Assembly (NCBI RefSeq): GCF_020991415.1
Contig: NZ_JAJMOY010000006.1
Span: 1 to 64,000 of the forward strand
Length of the DNA stretch: 64,000 bases
Reading direction: 5' to 3'
Origin: Flavobacterium sp. ENC
Lineage (GTDB): Bacteria; Bacteroidota; Bacteroidia; Flavobacteriales; Flavobacteriaceae
How positions within the stretch are numbered: the stretch's first letter is position 1; each line of letters opens with the position of its first letter. The position numbers were made by a program, and so were the translations under genes. Under the pieces are notes generated by a model. It was not told the DNA's origin, ran no database searches, and saw only the letters and a list, made by a program, of their open reading frames with translations. This document shows, in pieces, positions 37,277 through 46,688 of the stretch.

Positions 37277-38758
37277 ATGTATTATATAGGATTTGATATT
37301 GGAAGTTCGTCTGTAAAAGTGGCTTTGGTAGAAGCAGAAACAGGAAAAAAAATAATTGTTTTGAACGAACCTCAAAACGAAATGGAAATTGTCGCCCTTC
37401 ATTCTGACTGGGCAGAACAAAATCCTGAAATTTGGTGGGAGCACATTTGCACCGCAACAAAAAGAGCGATTCGTGAAGCAAATATCGAAGCGTCAAAAAT
37501 TACCGGAGTTGGTATTTCGTACCAGATGCACGGACTGGTTATCGTAGATAAAGACGGAAATGCATTGCGAAACTCGATTATCTGGTGTGACAGCCGTGCG
37601 GTCGAAATTGGCAACAAGGCTTTCGCCGAAATCGGAGAAGAAAAATGTATGGAACATTTGCTGAATTCTCCGGGAAATTTTACCGCTTCAAAATTAAAAT
37701 GGGTCAAAGAAAACGAACCTGAAATCTACAGCAAGATTTACAAATACATGCTTCCGGGCGATTATATTGCGCTAAAACTGACAGGAAAAATTACCACCAC
37801 AAAAAACGGTTTGTCTGAAGGAATGCTTTGGGATTATAAAGAAAACAAAGTAGCCAATTGGTTATTGGACTATTACGGAATCGATCCATCCTTAACGGCA
37901 GATATTGTTGAGAATTTTACCAATCAGGGAGTTTTAAACGAAAAGGGGGCTAAAGAATCAGGACTTCCGGTTGGTATTCCGGTGGTTTACAGAGCGGGAG
38001 ACCAGCCTAATAATGCCTTGGCTCTAAATGTTTTAAATCCGGGAGAGGTTGCTGCAACCGGCGGAACTTCGGGTGTTTTTTATGCCGTTAGCGAAATGTC
38101 GTCCGGAAAAAGTACAAGAGTAAACAATTTTGTGCATGTTAATTACGAAGAAAAAAAACCGCGTGTCGGTAAACTTTTAAATATCAACGGGGCCGGAATC
38201 CAGTATCGCTGGCTGCGCAATAATATGGGCGATGAAACCTACGAATCTATGAATCGTAAAGCTTCAAAAATTGATATAGGTTCTGATGGTGTTGTCGTGA
38301 TTCCGTTTGGAAATGGGGCAGAACGCATGTTCAACAATAAAAACATCGGAACACATTTTTTAAATCTCAACTTAAATATTCACAATAGTGCGCATTTGTT
38401 CAGGGCTTCTCTTGAAGGAATCGCTTTTTCATTTGTGTACGGAATGGAATGCTTAAAGGATGATAATGCAACGATTAATGTGATCAGAGCGGGAAACGAT
38501 AATTTGTTCCGTTCCGAGATTTTTTCGAATACAGTGGCAACACTGATCAGTCACGAAATCGAAATTTACAATACAACAGGAGCAGTAGGAGCCGCAAGAG
38601 CAGTTGGTTTAAAAGATGGCGATTACAGCAAATTTGGTTCGAGTATTACAACCAACGATCACGTAATGACTTTTTTACCACTTAAAAATGCGGAACCTTA
38701 CCAAAAGGCATATCAAAAATGGAAACAGGAATTAGAACTAATAGTAACACATAAATAA
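37277..38758 (+). CDS. xylB: Xylulokinase
   Basis: 493 residues, the usual FGGY kinase length. N-terminal ATPase motif YIGFDIGSSSVKVALV, then SDWAEQNPEIWWEH, GISYQMHGLVIVDKDG and WCDSRA. The catalytic aspartate is probably D242 in RAGDQPNNALALN, followed by ATGGTSGVFYAVSE. It phosphorylates D-xylulose from the xylose isomerase reaction. The xylA ATG lies 8 bases after its stop, so they are translated from one message. Confidence 0.95.
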   Translation: MYYIGFDIGSSSVKVALVEAETGKKIIVLNEPQNEMEIVALHSDWAEQNPEIWWEHICTATKRAIREANIEASKITGVGISYQMHGLVIVDKDGNALRNSIIWCDSRAVEIGNKAFAEIGEEKCMEHLLNSPGNFTASKLKWVKENEPEIYSKIYKYMLPGDYIALKLTGKITTTKNGLSEGMLWDYKENKVANWLLDYYGIDPSLTADIVENFTNQGVLNEKGAKESGLPVGIPVVYRAGDQPNNALALNVLNPGEVAATGGTSGVFYAVSEMSSGKSTRVNNFVHVNYEEKKPRVGKLLNINGAGIQYRWLRNNMGDETYESMNRKASKIDIGSDGVVVIPFGNGAERMFNNKNIGTHFLNLNLNIHNSAHLFRASLEGIAFSFVYGMECLKDDNATINVIRAGNDNLFRSEIFSNTVATLISHEIEIYNTTGAVGAARAVGLKDGDYSKFGSSITTNDHVMTFLPLKNAEPYQKAYQKWKQELELIVTHK

Positions 38759-38766
38759 AGAACAAG

Positions 38767-40092
38767 ATGATAGTTTTAGGCAATAAAGAATATTACAAAG
38801 GCATAGGCCAGATAAAATTTGAAGGTAAAGAATCTGATAATCCGTTAGCATTTAAATACTACAATCCGGATCAGGTTGTGGCAGGAAAAACAATGCGGGA
38901 GCACTTTAGATTTGCTATTGCGTACTGGCACACTTTCTGCGGACAAGGAAGCGATCCGTTTGGACCGGGAACTCAGAATTTTGCGTGGGATCAGTCTTCA
39001 GATCCAATTCAGGCGGCAAAAGATAAAGCCGATGCTGCATTTGAATTTATCAGCAAAATGGGATTTGATTATTTCTGTTTTCACGATTATGATTTGATTG
39101 CTGAAGGACCCACTTTCGCAGAATCTGAAAAACGTCTGGCAACGATTACAGAATATCTAAAACAGAAGAAAGCAGAATCAGGAATTAAATTGCTTTGGGG
39201 AACTTCAAACTGTTTCTCGAACCCGAGATTCATGAACGGAGCGGCTACAAATCCGGATTTTAATGTAGTAGCAAGAGCAGGAGGGCAGGTAAAATTAGCA
39301 CTTGACGCAACGATTGCTTTAGATGGGGAAAATTATGTATTCTGGGGAGGAAGAGAAGGTTACATGTCTCTTTTAAACACCGATATGGGAAGAGAATTAG
39401 ACCATATGGCGCAATTCTTAACAATGTCAAGAGATTACGCCAGAGCACAGGGATTTAAAGGAACTTTCTTTATAGAGCCAAAACCAATGGAGCCATCAAA
39501 ACATCAATACGATTTTGACTCGGCAACAGCCATTGGATTTTTACGCGAATATGGCTTGGATAAAGATTTCAAAATTAATATCGAAGTAAACCACGCAACT
39601 TTGGCTCAGCATACTTTTCAGCATGAACTGGAAGTAGCTGCAAAAGCCGGAATGTTAGGAAGTATTGATGCTAACAGGGGGGATTACCAAAATGGCTGGG
39701 ATACAGATCAGTTTCCAAACAACATTCAGGAAACTACCGAAGCGATGCTTGTTTTCTTAAAAGCTGGCGGACTACAAGGCGGTGGTGTAAACTTCGATGC
39801 AAAAATCAGAAGGAATTCGACTGATCTTGAAGACGTTTTCCATGCGCATATCGGTGGTGCGGATACTTTTGCAAGAGCATTATTAACGGCGGATAAAATT
39901 ATTACTTCTTCTCCATATGAAAAATTGAGAAAAGAAAGATACAGTTCTTTTGATTCCGGAAAAGGAAAAGATTTTGCTGAAGGAAAATTAAACCTGAAAG
40001 ACTTGTACGATATCGCAAATCAAAATGGTGAATTGTCATTACAAAGCGGGAAACAGGAATTGTTTGAAAATATTATTAATCAGTATATTTAA
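38767..40092 (+). CDS. xylA: Xylose isomerase
   Basis: 441 residues, class II length. Signature segments are WHTFCGQGSDPFG, FCFHDYDLIAEG (catalytic His), WGTSNCFSNPRFMNGAATNPDF, the metal ligands in FIEPKPMEPSKHQYDFD, VNHATLAQHTFQHEL and GSIDANRGDYQNGWDTDQFP. It converts D-xylose to D-xylulose in the cytoplasm. Tightly coupled to xylB. A long hairpin at 40101 follows it. Confidence 0.97.
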   Translation: MIVLGNKEYYKGIGQIKFEGKESDNPLAFKYYNPDQVVAGKTMREHFRFAIAYWHTFCGQGSDPFGPGTQNFAWDQSSDPIQAAKDKADAAFEFISKMGFDYFCFHDYDLIAEGPTFAESEKRLATITEYLKQKKAESGIKLLWGTSNCFSNPRFMNGAATNPDFNVVARAGGQVKLALDATIALDGENYVFWGGREGYMSLLNTDMGRELDHMAQFLTMSRDYARAQGFKGTFFIEPKPMEPSKHQYDFDSATAIGFLREYGLDKDFKINIEVNHATLAQHTFQHELEVAAKAGMLGSIDANRGDYQNGWDTDQFPNNIQETTEAMLVFLKAGGLQGGGVNFDAKIRRNSTDLEDVFHAHIGGADTFARALLTADKIITSSPYEKLRKERYSSFDSGKGKDFAEGKLNLKDLYDIANQNGELSLQSGKQELFENIINQYI

Positions 40093-40100
40093 CTGATGTG

Positions 40101-40143
40101 ATAGTTATAGAAAGTTAATTTCTGATTAGCTTTCTATAACTAT
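40101..40143 (+). terminator. Hairpin after xylA
   Basis: ATAGTTATAGAAAG (40101-40114) and CTTTCTATAACTAT (40130-40143) form a perfect 14-bp stem with a 15-base loop. The following sequence is ACTTTTCG, so the T run is weak. It is either a terminator or a 3' stabilising hairpin before the transaldolase gene. Confidence 0.6.
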
Positions 40144-40262
40144 ACTTTTCGAGAAGTATTAAAAAAATATTTAGTACAAAATAACCACAATCAGTATCAT
40201 TCCGAAAAAAAGAGGAATGAAAAAAACACGCTGATTAACCAACCAAATTAAAACCACAAAAA

Positions 40263-40919
40263 ATGAAATTTTTTATAGATACAGCCAATTTACAGGACAT
40301 TCAGGAAGCACAGGAAATGGGTGTTCTGGACGGGGTAACAACAAATCCGTCGTTGATGGCAAAAGAAGGAATTACAGGAAAAGATAACATTTTGAAGCAT
40401 TATTTAAATATCTGTAATATCGTAGATGGAGATGTTTCGGCAGAAGTTGTTTCAACAGACTATGATGGAATGGTGCGGGAAGGCGAAGAATTGGCAGCGC
40501 TGCATCCGCAAATTGTGGTGAAGTTACCCATGATTGGCGATGGCATAAAAGCCTGTAAGTATTTTTCATTAAAAGGAATCAAAACCAATGTTACTTTAGT
40601 ATTCTCTCCAGGACAGGCATTATTAGCCGCAAAAGCAGGTGCAACGTACGTTTCTCCTTTTTTGGGAAGGCTTGATGATATCTCAACAGATGGGATGCAC
40701 TTAATTGAAGAGATAAGGGAAATTTATGATAATTATGAATACAAAACCCAAATTCTGTCAGCTTCGATCAGGCATACGATGCATATTGTAAATTGTGCCA
40801 AAGCAGGCTCTGATGTTATGACGGGACCACTTTCTGCTATTAAAGGATTATTAAAACATCCATTAACGGATATCGGGCTAAATCAATTTATTGAAGATGC
40901 CAAAAGAATGAAATTATAA
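40263..40919 (+). CDS. Small transaldolase / fructose-6-phosphate aldolase family
   Basis: 218 residues, the size of TalC/FSA enzymes. N-terminus MKFFIDTANLQDIQEA and VTTNPSLMAKEG are family signatures. The Schiff-base lysine is probably K87 in IVVKLPM. TYVSPFLGRLDD and SIRHTMHI follow. It most likely acts as a transaldolase joining xylulose-5-phosphate metabolism to glycolysis, given the xylAB neighbours. It is 170 bases after xylA, with a hairpin between them. Confidence 0.9.
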   Translation: MKFFIDTANLQDIQEAQEMGVLDGVTTNPSLMAKEGITGKDNILKHYLNICNIVDGDVSAEVVSTDYDGMVREGEELAALHPQIVVKLPMIGDGIKACKYFSLKGIKTNVTLVFSPGQALLAAKAGATYVSPFLGRLDDISTDGMHLIEEIREIYDNYEYKTQILSASIRHTMHIVNCAKAGSDVMTGPLSAIKGLLKHPLTDIGLNQFIEDAKRMKL

Positions 40920-40968
40920 AGATCTTACTGCCAGTTTGATAAGATAAATTTTAATGATTTTATATCTT

Positions 40969-41006
40969 AAAGTTCCTTTTGAAATTAAATTTGAAAGGAG
41001 CTTTTG
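40969..41006 (+). terminator. Imperfect intrinsic terminator after the transaldolase gene
   Basis: AAAGTTCCTTTTGAAAT pairs with ATTTGAAAGGAGCTTT with one wobble and one bulge, and is followed by TGTATTTT. It ends the pentose-metabolism unit. Confidence 0.6.
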
Positions 41007-41017
41007 TATTTTACATA

Positions 41018-41029
41018 ACAACCGATTGC
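41018..41029 (+). promoter_or_regulatory. Distal LacI-type operator in the SusC upstream region
   Basis: ACAACCGATTGC matches at 11 of 12 positions. It lies 332 bases upstream of the perfect copy at 41350. The 527-base gap between transaldolase and SusC holds this site, the SusC promoter and AT-rich sequence, with no ORF of note. The two sites could support DNA looping. Confidence 0.55.
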
Positions 41030-41349
41030 TTTTCGGTGCTTTCTGCTGCTTTTCTGCATCTGAATATTTAGCCATCAGACGTCAATACTAAGCTAACTTC
41101 TTGGTTAAACTTTCATTTTAACAATATTTTTACTTTGAATAATGTTCTTCTTCTCAGGTTTGCTACCGGCGTTCTTAATTTTTATCTTTTTATCTTTTTT
41201 TTAGTTAAATAGAAATAACCTGGTGTTATTATCAAAATTCTGATTAAAACCAATTCTGATAATTAATATTGTTCATTATTTTAGGGTTATAATTATTCAC
41301 AATGTTTTTTAAAGTGTATTTTTTTACTAATTATATAAAAAAATAACAA

Positions 41350-41387
41350 ACAACCGATTGTGTATTAACTGCTTTTTTTTATATTTG
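41350..41387 (+). promoter_or_regulatory. SusC operon promoter with LacI-type operator over the -33 element
   Basis: ACAACCGATTGT (41350-41361) contains the -33 TTG (41358-41360). Exactly 19 bases later is a perfect -7 element TATATTTG (41380-41387). A repressor on this site would block RNA polymerase. The leader to the SusC ATG is about 58 bases. Confidence 0.8.
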
Positions 41388-41445
41388 TATTAAATACACT
41401 TATTAACTAAACCAATTAAATTTTAACTATCTAACATCAATTTTT

Positions 41446-44400
41446 ATGACTAACTTTTTTGTTACAAGTAAATTGAAGCATCAAAAATGCTTTTATTTTT
41501 TGATCTTAATGTTTGCGCTATCGCTCCACTCGGGTGCGCAGACAAAAGTTACCGGAACCGTATCAGATGCCAATGGTCCAATTCCCGGTGCTAATGTGAA
41601 TTTAAAAGGAACAAAAAATGGAGTAAGCACCGGTTTCGACGGTACTTATACTATCAATGTGCCTTCTAACGGTGTTCTTGTTTTTAGCTTTATAGGTTTA
41701 AGAAACAAAGAAGTAACAGTAAATGGACAAACCCTAATTAATGTAAGTCTTGAAGAAGATTCAGCGCAATTAAAAGAAGTAGTTGTTATTGGGTACGGAA
41801 CACAAAGAAAGGAAGCCGTAACCGGATCCGTAGCATCTATTGGAGGAAGCGAATTGAATGAAGTACCCGCTGCCAACGTAACCCAGGCATTACAGGGAAG
41901 ACTTGCAGGTGTGGATTTAACTCAGACTTCGACAAAACCTGGAGCTGCCATGCAGATTCGTATTCGCGGTACCCGATCTTTAACGGGAAGTAATGATCCT
42001 TTAATTGTTTTGGACGGAGTTCCGTTTGCAGGTTCTATCGGAGACATAAATCCCGTAGATATCAAATCTGTAGATGTTTTAAAAGATGCATCAGCAACAG
42101 CTATTTATGGTTCGCGTGGTGCAAACGGGGTCATATTGATAACAAGTAACAAAGGACGTAAAAATCAAAAAGCTACCTTTAATTATAATGGATTCAGTGG
42201 TATCAAGCAGGTTTTTGGTAAATACGATATGATGAATGGTGCAAAATTTGCGGCGCTTCGCGATTATTCCACTTTATATACAGATGGTATTGATGAAGCA
42301 AGAGGTAACAATACAGACTGGCAGAAGTCGCTTTACGGCGCTGGTGAAATGGTTAGTCATGATGTAAGTGTTTCCGGAGGTACGGAGCGCGGAGCGTATA
42401 ATGCGGGCTTGGGCTATTATAAAGAAGAGTCTGTTCTGCCTGGCCAAAAATACGAACGCTACAGTATTAGATCCGGATTAGATCAGCAGATAGGCAGCGC
42501 TTTCCGTATAGGATTTAATATGAATAGTAACTATTCTGTTACTAATGGCGATAATATAGGTACAGGGACTATTCTGGGAACCTCTCCATTAGCCAATCCT
42601 TACAATCCCGATGGATCTCTAAAAAGAACAGTTAGAATGGGAGCAGATGAAAACTGGGTTTACACCAGGGAATCCATTAACAATTTAGGAGAATCGTATG
42701 TGAATCAAACCAGGGCTTTCAGTTCTTATAATAATATTTTTGCGGAGGTGAAAATACCGGGGGTAGAAGGTTTGAAATACCGTATGAATACCGGTTTAAA
42801 TTTACGTTTGTCCAATAGTGGTTATTATGAAGGGCAGGGAGTATTTGATGTAAATCCTACTACCATTTCTAATGCCTCTATCACCAACACATTATCAACG
42901 CAATGGCTTATTGAAAACCTTATCACATACGATAAAACTTTTGCAGAAAAACATACCGTAAATTTTGTTGGATTATATTCAAATGAGCAGTTTACAGGTA
43001 ATACTTCACAGATATCAAGAAACGGAATTACTTCGGATGCATTTCAATTTTACAACTTAGGTCAGAGTGAAGAAGAAGCGGTTATAAATCCTGCCAATCA
43101 GGATTACACACAATGGGGATTAAGCTCCTATATGGCCAGAGCGATGTATTCGTACGATAATAAATATTTTATTTCCGGAACAATTCGTTCAGATGGTTCA
43201 TCACGATTGTCCAAAGGAAATAAATGGGTAACTTATCCGGCTGTTTCTGCAGGATGGACAATTTCAAATGAATCTTTCATGAAAAAACTTTCATGGGTTA
43301 ATTTATTTAAAGTACGCGCAGGTTACGGAGAAACTTCTAATCAGGCTGTAGATCCGTATCAGACTTTGGGAGCGTTAAGTACAAGACCTTATAATTTTGG
43401 AAATACGAATTCTACTGGTGTATATGTTACAACATTGCCTAATCCGGATTTAGGATGGGAATATTCGACAACATGGAATTACGGATTAGATTTTGCATTC
43501 CTTAACAATCGTTTGTCAGGAACAATCGAATATTACAAAACAAATACAAAAGATTTGCTGCAAAGAGTAAATCTTCCGGCAACATCAGGAGTTAGCAGTT
43601 ATGTAGGTAATGTTGGTGAAACTGAAAACAAAGGTTTCGAAATAGCTTTAAACGGAGTTATCCTTGATAATCCAAAAGGGTTGAGCTGGACCGTTGGGTT
43701 CAATTTATATGCCAATCAAAATAAGTTAGTAAAACTTGCTTCGGGAGCACAAAGAGATGAGGCTAACTCATGGTTTGTAGGTTATAATATCAATTCTATT
43801 TATGATTACGAAAAAGTTGGCATCTGGCAGGAAGGTGATCCCTATATGTCTACATTAGAACCCGGACCAACTGGTATCAACCAACAAGGAACAGTGGTAG
43901 GATCTATCAAAGTTAAGTATACAGGAGGTTTTAATCCGGATGGAACACCAACACGCGCCATTAATGCAAGTGACCGACAAATAATCGAAACAGACCCGGA
44001 TTTTCAGGGTGGTTTTAATACCAATTTAACGTATAAAGGTTTCGATTTTTCTGCAGTTGGGGCATTCAAAAGCGGCGGTGTTTTAATCAGCACACTTTAT
44101 GGAGGTAACAGTTACTTAAATCTTTTAAATGGCAGAAGAAGTAATGTTGATGTAGATTACTGGACACCGGATAACAGAGATGCTGAATTCCCTAATCCAA
44201 GAGGAATTAGAAGTGGTGATAATCCAAAATACATTTCTACGATGGGCTATTTTGATGCATCATACGTAAAAATCAGAGCATTAACTCTTGGATATACTTT
44301 AGATCAGGAATTTATGAGAAATTTAGGGATTCAGAAGCTGAGACTTTATTTTACAGCGCAAAATCCGTTTGTACTTTTCTCTCCTTACAACAGAAAATCA

Positions 44401-44538
44401 GGAATGGATCCTGAAACAAATTCTTTTGGAGATGAAAATCAGGCCGTAACAGGTACTTACCAACGCAGGTTTTTGGTTATTGGAACCAATACACCTTCGA
44501 CCAGAAATTTTTTATTCGGACTTAATTTAACATTTTAA
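41446..44538 (+). CDS. SusC/RagA TonB-dependent transporter for xylooligosaccharides
   Basis: 1030 residues with a signal ending LHSGAQ. There is no STN domain. A carboxypeptidase-like Ig domain (KVTGTVSDANGPIPGANVNLKGT) is followed by the TonB-box-like EVVVIGYGTQ, the plug (VLKDASATAIYGSRGANGVILIT) and a large barrel ending LFGLNLTF. It imports oligosaccharides across the outer membrane together with the SusD partner 12 bases downstream. The substrate is inferred from the surrounding xylanases and side-chain enzymes. Confidence 0.94.
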   Translation: MTNFFVTSKLKHQKCFYFLILMFALSLHSGAQTKVTGTVSDANGPIPGANVNLKGTKNGVSTGFDGTYTINVPSNGVLVFSFIGLRNKEVTVNGQTLINVSLEEDSAQLKEVVVIGYGTQRKEAVTGSVASIGGSELNEVPAANVTQALQGRLAGVDLTQTSTKPGAAMQIRIRGTRSLTGSNDPLIVLDGVPFAGSIGDINPVDIKSVDVLKDASATAIYGSRGANGVILITSNKGRKNQKATFNYNGFSGIKQVFGKYDMMNGAKFAALRDYSTLYTDGIDEARGNNTDWQKSLYGAGEMVSHDVSVSGGTERGAYNAGLGYYKEESVLPGQKYERYSIRSGLDQQIGSAFRIGFNMNSNYSVTNGDNIGTGTILGTSPLANPYNPDGSLKRTVRMGADENWVYTRESINNLGESYVNQTRAFSSYNNIFAEVKIPGVEGLKYRMNTGLNLRLSNSGYYEGQGVFDVNPTTISNASITNTLSTQWLIENLITYDKTFAEKHTVNFVGLYSNEQFTGNTSQISRNGITSDAFQFYNLGQSEEEAVINPANQDYTQWGLSSYMARAMYSYDNKYFISGTIRSDGSSRLSKGNKWVTYPAVSAGWTISNESFMKKLSWVNLFKVRAGYGETSNQAVDPYQTLGALSTRPYNFGNTNSTGVYVTTLPNPDLGWEYSTTWNYGLDFAFLNNRLSGTIEYYKTNTKDLLQRVNLPATSGVSSYVGNVGETENKGFEIALNGVILDNPKGLSWTVGFNLYANQNKLVKLASGAQRDEANSWFVGYNINSIYDYEKVGIWQEGDPYMSTLEPGPTGINQQGTVVGSIKVKYTGGFNPDGTPTRAINASDRQIIETDPDFQGGFNTNLTYKGFDFSAVGAFKSGGVLISTLYGGNSYLNLLNGRRSNVDVDYWTPDNRDAEFPNPRGIRSGDNPKYISTMGYFDASYVKIRALTLGYTLDQEFMRNLGIQKLRLYFTAQNPFVLFSPYNRKSGMDPETNSFGDENQAVTGTYQRRFLVIGTNTPSTRNFLFGLNLTF

Positions 44539-44550
44539 TCAAGAAGAACC

Positions 44551-46497
44551 ATGAAACGATATATTTTTAAAAACTTAATTATAGGATCAGTAGCTTTGTT
44601 CTCCTTTGCGGGCTGCTCTGATATTTTAGAAGAAAAACCACATGATTTTTATGAACCGGGTTATTTTAAAACAGAACAGGGAGTGCTACAGGGCTTAACC
44701 TCGCATTATGCACATTTGCGCTGGATATACGGGCAGGCCTATTATTACAATTCCGTTCAGACCGGTACAGATGAAAATACTTACGGGCAGCAAGCCGACG
44801 GAAATTTCAAAGATCATGACTTATCAGGAGTTGGGATTATAAATGCCACTTCGAGCAGAGCCGATGTCGTATGGAATAATTCTTATAATGATATTAATAC
44901 GGCAAGCGGAATTATTGAAAATGGTGCAGCAGTAGGTGTAGCAAGCAGCTTAATTGCCGAATCTAAATTTTTCAGGGCTTTTGATTATTTTTTATTAGTA
45001 CAGAATTTTGGAGGCGTTCCTTTAGATTTAGGAACAGGCGAACTAAAATTTAATAGTAAACCGTCCAGATCTTCAAAACGAAATACCGTAACAGAAGTAT
45101 ATACCAAAGCTATTTTTCCGGATTTAACAGCAGCAGTAAAAGAATTGCCTGATGCGCCAAGATTAACAGGTACGGCAACTAAAACTTTAGCTCGTTTAAT
45201 CTTAGCAAAAGCTTATTTAACATATGCATGGTGGTTAGAAAATCCAAACAATATTCCTACTTATCCGGACACACCAAGAACAGATCCTGACGGGCACAAC
45301 GCGCAATGGTATTTTCAGGAGGCTTATAATATAGCTTTGGAGGGAATTAATAATCCGGGATCTTATGCATTATTGCCTTATTATTATGATGTAAACTTAG
45401 GATCTAATGATCGAAATAAAGAGTTAATGCTTTATGCAGACCATACAGAAGCCAGCGAATATTATAACGGAGCAAGCCTTACCTATGGCAGCGGAGGGGC
45501 ACCGGATAATTTTGCAGGCTGGATGGGAACATTTAATTATACTTCTATAAGAAGTAAAAATGCTTCCGGAGCTTCTGTTTCTACGGTGCAGCGTGCGGCT
45601 GATCAATTCTTGGGACGTCCATGGGTAAGAATGGTGCCGCCTATTGAAGTCTTTACAAAAACTTTTACAGATAAAACAAACGATTCAAGATATGACGGAA
45701 CATTTGCAACTGTTTATCGTGGCAACTGGAATTTACTGGGAACAGGATTAACCGATGTAGCAACATTATATAATGCTAACGGATTACCGGTAAAACCAGG
45801 CGATGCTATTGTAACTTTTCTTAATGATGAACCGTCTGCACCAATTACATATCCTGCCGGAGCAGGCGATAACGGTGTTGGTGCCGGAGTTTTACCGGGC
45901 AGATCTGATTATGTAATTTCTCCATCGGGAATAAGCAGAATAGTATATCCCGGTTTATGGAAATTGGGCCCATATCGTACCGATAATGCCGGAGGATTAG
46001 GACAGCCAAATGCAGGAAGTACAAGACCTTATCCGGTGGCTAAATTCTCCGAACTTTATTTTGTTGCGGCAGAAGCAGCGGTAAAAGGAGCAACAGGCGC
46101 AATATCAGCAAGAGATCTTATCAATGTAATAAGAGCCCGTGCAGGAAAATGGCGTTGGGATAATAATGGCAGAGTGGCAAAAACAGCAGACAACAGCGCT
46201 TTGCTAACAAGTACAACTCCTGCCGTAATTGATATTAATTATATTCTGGCTGAACGTTCCCGTGAGTATTATGGAGAAGGGTATCGCTGGTACGATTTGG
46301 TACGAACTCAAAAATGGAATGAACTTGCCGGAAAATATACAATAGGCGGATCAAATTACGGACAGCATACACCGGAAGTTGTAACAAGAACAATACAGCC
46401 TTATCATTATCTTCGTCCTATTCCGCAAGGGCAAATAGATGGTATGGAAATGTCTGATGCAGATAAAAAAGCCTACCAAAATCCGGGATACAATTAA
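44551..46497 (+). CDS. SusD/RagB-family glycan-binding lipoprotein
   Basis: 648 residues. The lipobox is SFAGC with Cys22. The SusD fold shows SKFFRAFDYFLLVQNFGGVPLDL, the C-terminal YFVAAEAAVKGATGAISARDLINVIRARAG and LAERSREYYGEGYRWYDLVR. It is longer than the average SusD because of a mid-protein insertion (about 290-470, glycine- and aromatic-rich), as in xylan- or arabinan-type SusD proteins. It forms the binding lid of the SusC pair. A terminator-like hairpin follows. Confidence 0.93.
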   Translation: MKRYIFKNLIIGSVALFSFAGCSDILEEKPHDFYEPGYFKTEQGVLQGLTSHYAHLRWIYGQAYYYNSVQTGTDENTYGQQADGNFKDHDLSGVGIINATSSRADVVWNNSYNDINTASGIIENGAAVGVASSLIAESKFFRAFDYFLLVQNFGGVPLDLGTGELKFNSKPSRSSKRNTVTEVYTKAIFPDLTAAVKELPDAPRLTGTATKTLARLILAKAYLTYAWWLENPNNIPTYPDTPRTDPDGHNAQWYFQEAYNIALEGINNPGSYALLPYYYDVNLGSNDRNKELMLYADHTEASEYYNGASLTYGSGGAPDNFAGWMGTFNYTSIRSKNASGASVSTVQRAADQFLGRPWVRMVPPIEVFTKTFTDKTNDSRYDGTFATVYRGNWNLLGTGLTDVATLYNANGLPVKPGDAIVTFLNDEPSAPITYPAGAGDNGVGAGVLPGRSDYVISPSGISRIVYPGLWKLGPYRTDNAGGLGQPNAGSTRPYPVAKFSELYFVAAEAAVKGATGAISARDLINVIRARAGKWRWDNNGRVAKTADNSALLTSTTPAVIDINYILAERSREYYGEGYRWYDLVRTQKWNELAGKYTIGGSNYGQHTPEVVTRTIQPYHYLRPIPQGQIDGMEMSDADKKAYQNPGYN

Positions 46498-46541
46498 TAA
46501 ATATTTTGAACATAAATAAATTTATAAGTTAGTTGAAGCTT

Positions 46542-46568
46542 AGCCGAGGGATAATTTCCTCGGCTTTT
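46542..46568 (+). terminator. Hairpin with T run between SusD and the GH43 gene
   Basis: AGCCGAGG (46542-46549) and CCTCGGCT (46558-46565) form a GC-rich 8-bp stem ending in TTTT. If partly read through, it would keep the SusCD level above that of the downstream enzymes. Confidence 0.65.
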
Positions 46569-46584
46569 AAATTGTGAATTCAAT

Positions 46585-46640
46585 TTGGAAACAGAACACG
46601 GATGACACGTATTTAAGCTGATTAGCGTGGATTTTTTTAG
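46585..46640. repeat. Possible relic of a dispersed intergenic repeat
   Basis: The words AACACGGATGACACG, GCTGATTAGCGTGGATTTTTT and AAATCTGG resemble, loosely, the segment at 18870-18985. It is AT-rich and non-coding, between the SusD hairpin and the GH43 start. Weak evidence by eye. Confidence 0.25.
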
Positions 46641-46688
46641 TTAAAATCTGGTAAATCGGTATAAAAATAAAACAAGAAAAAATACAAA

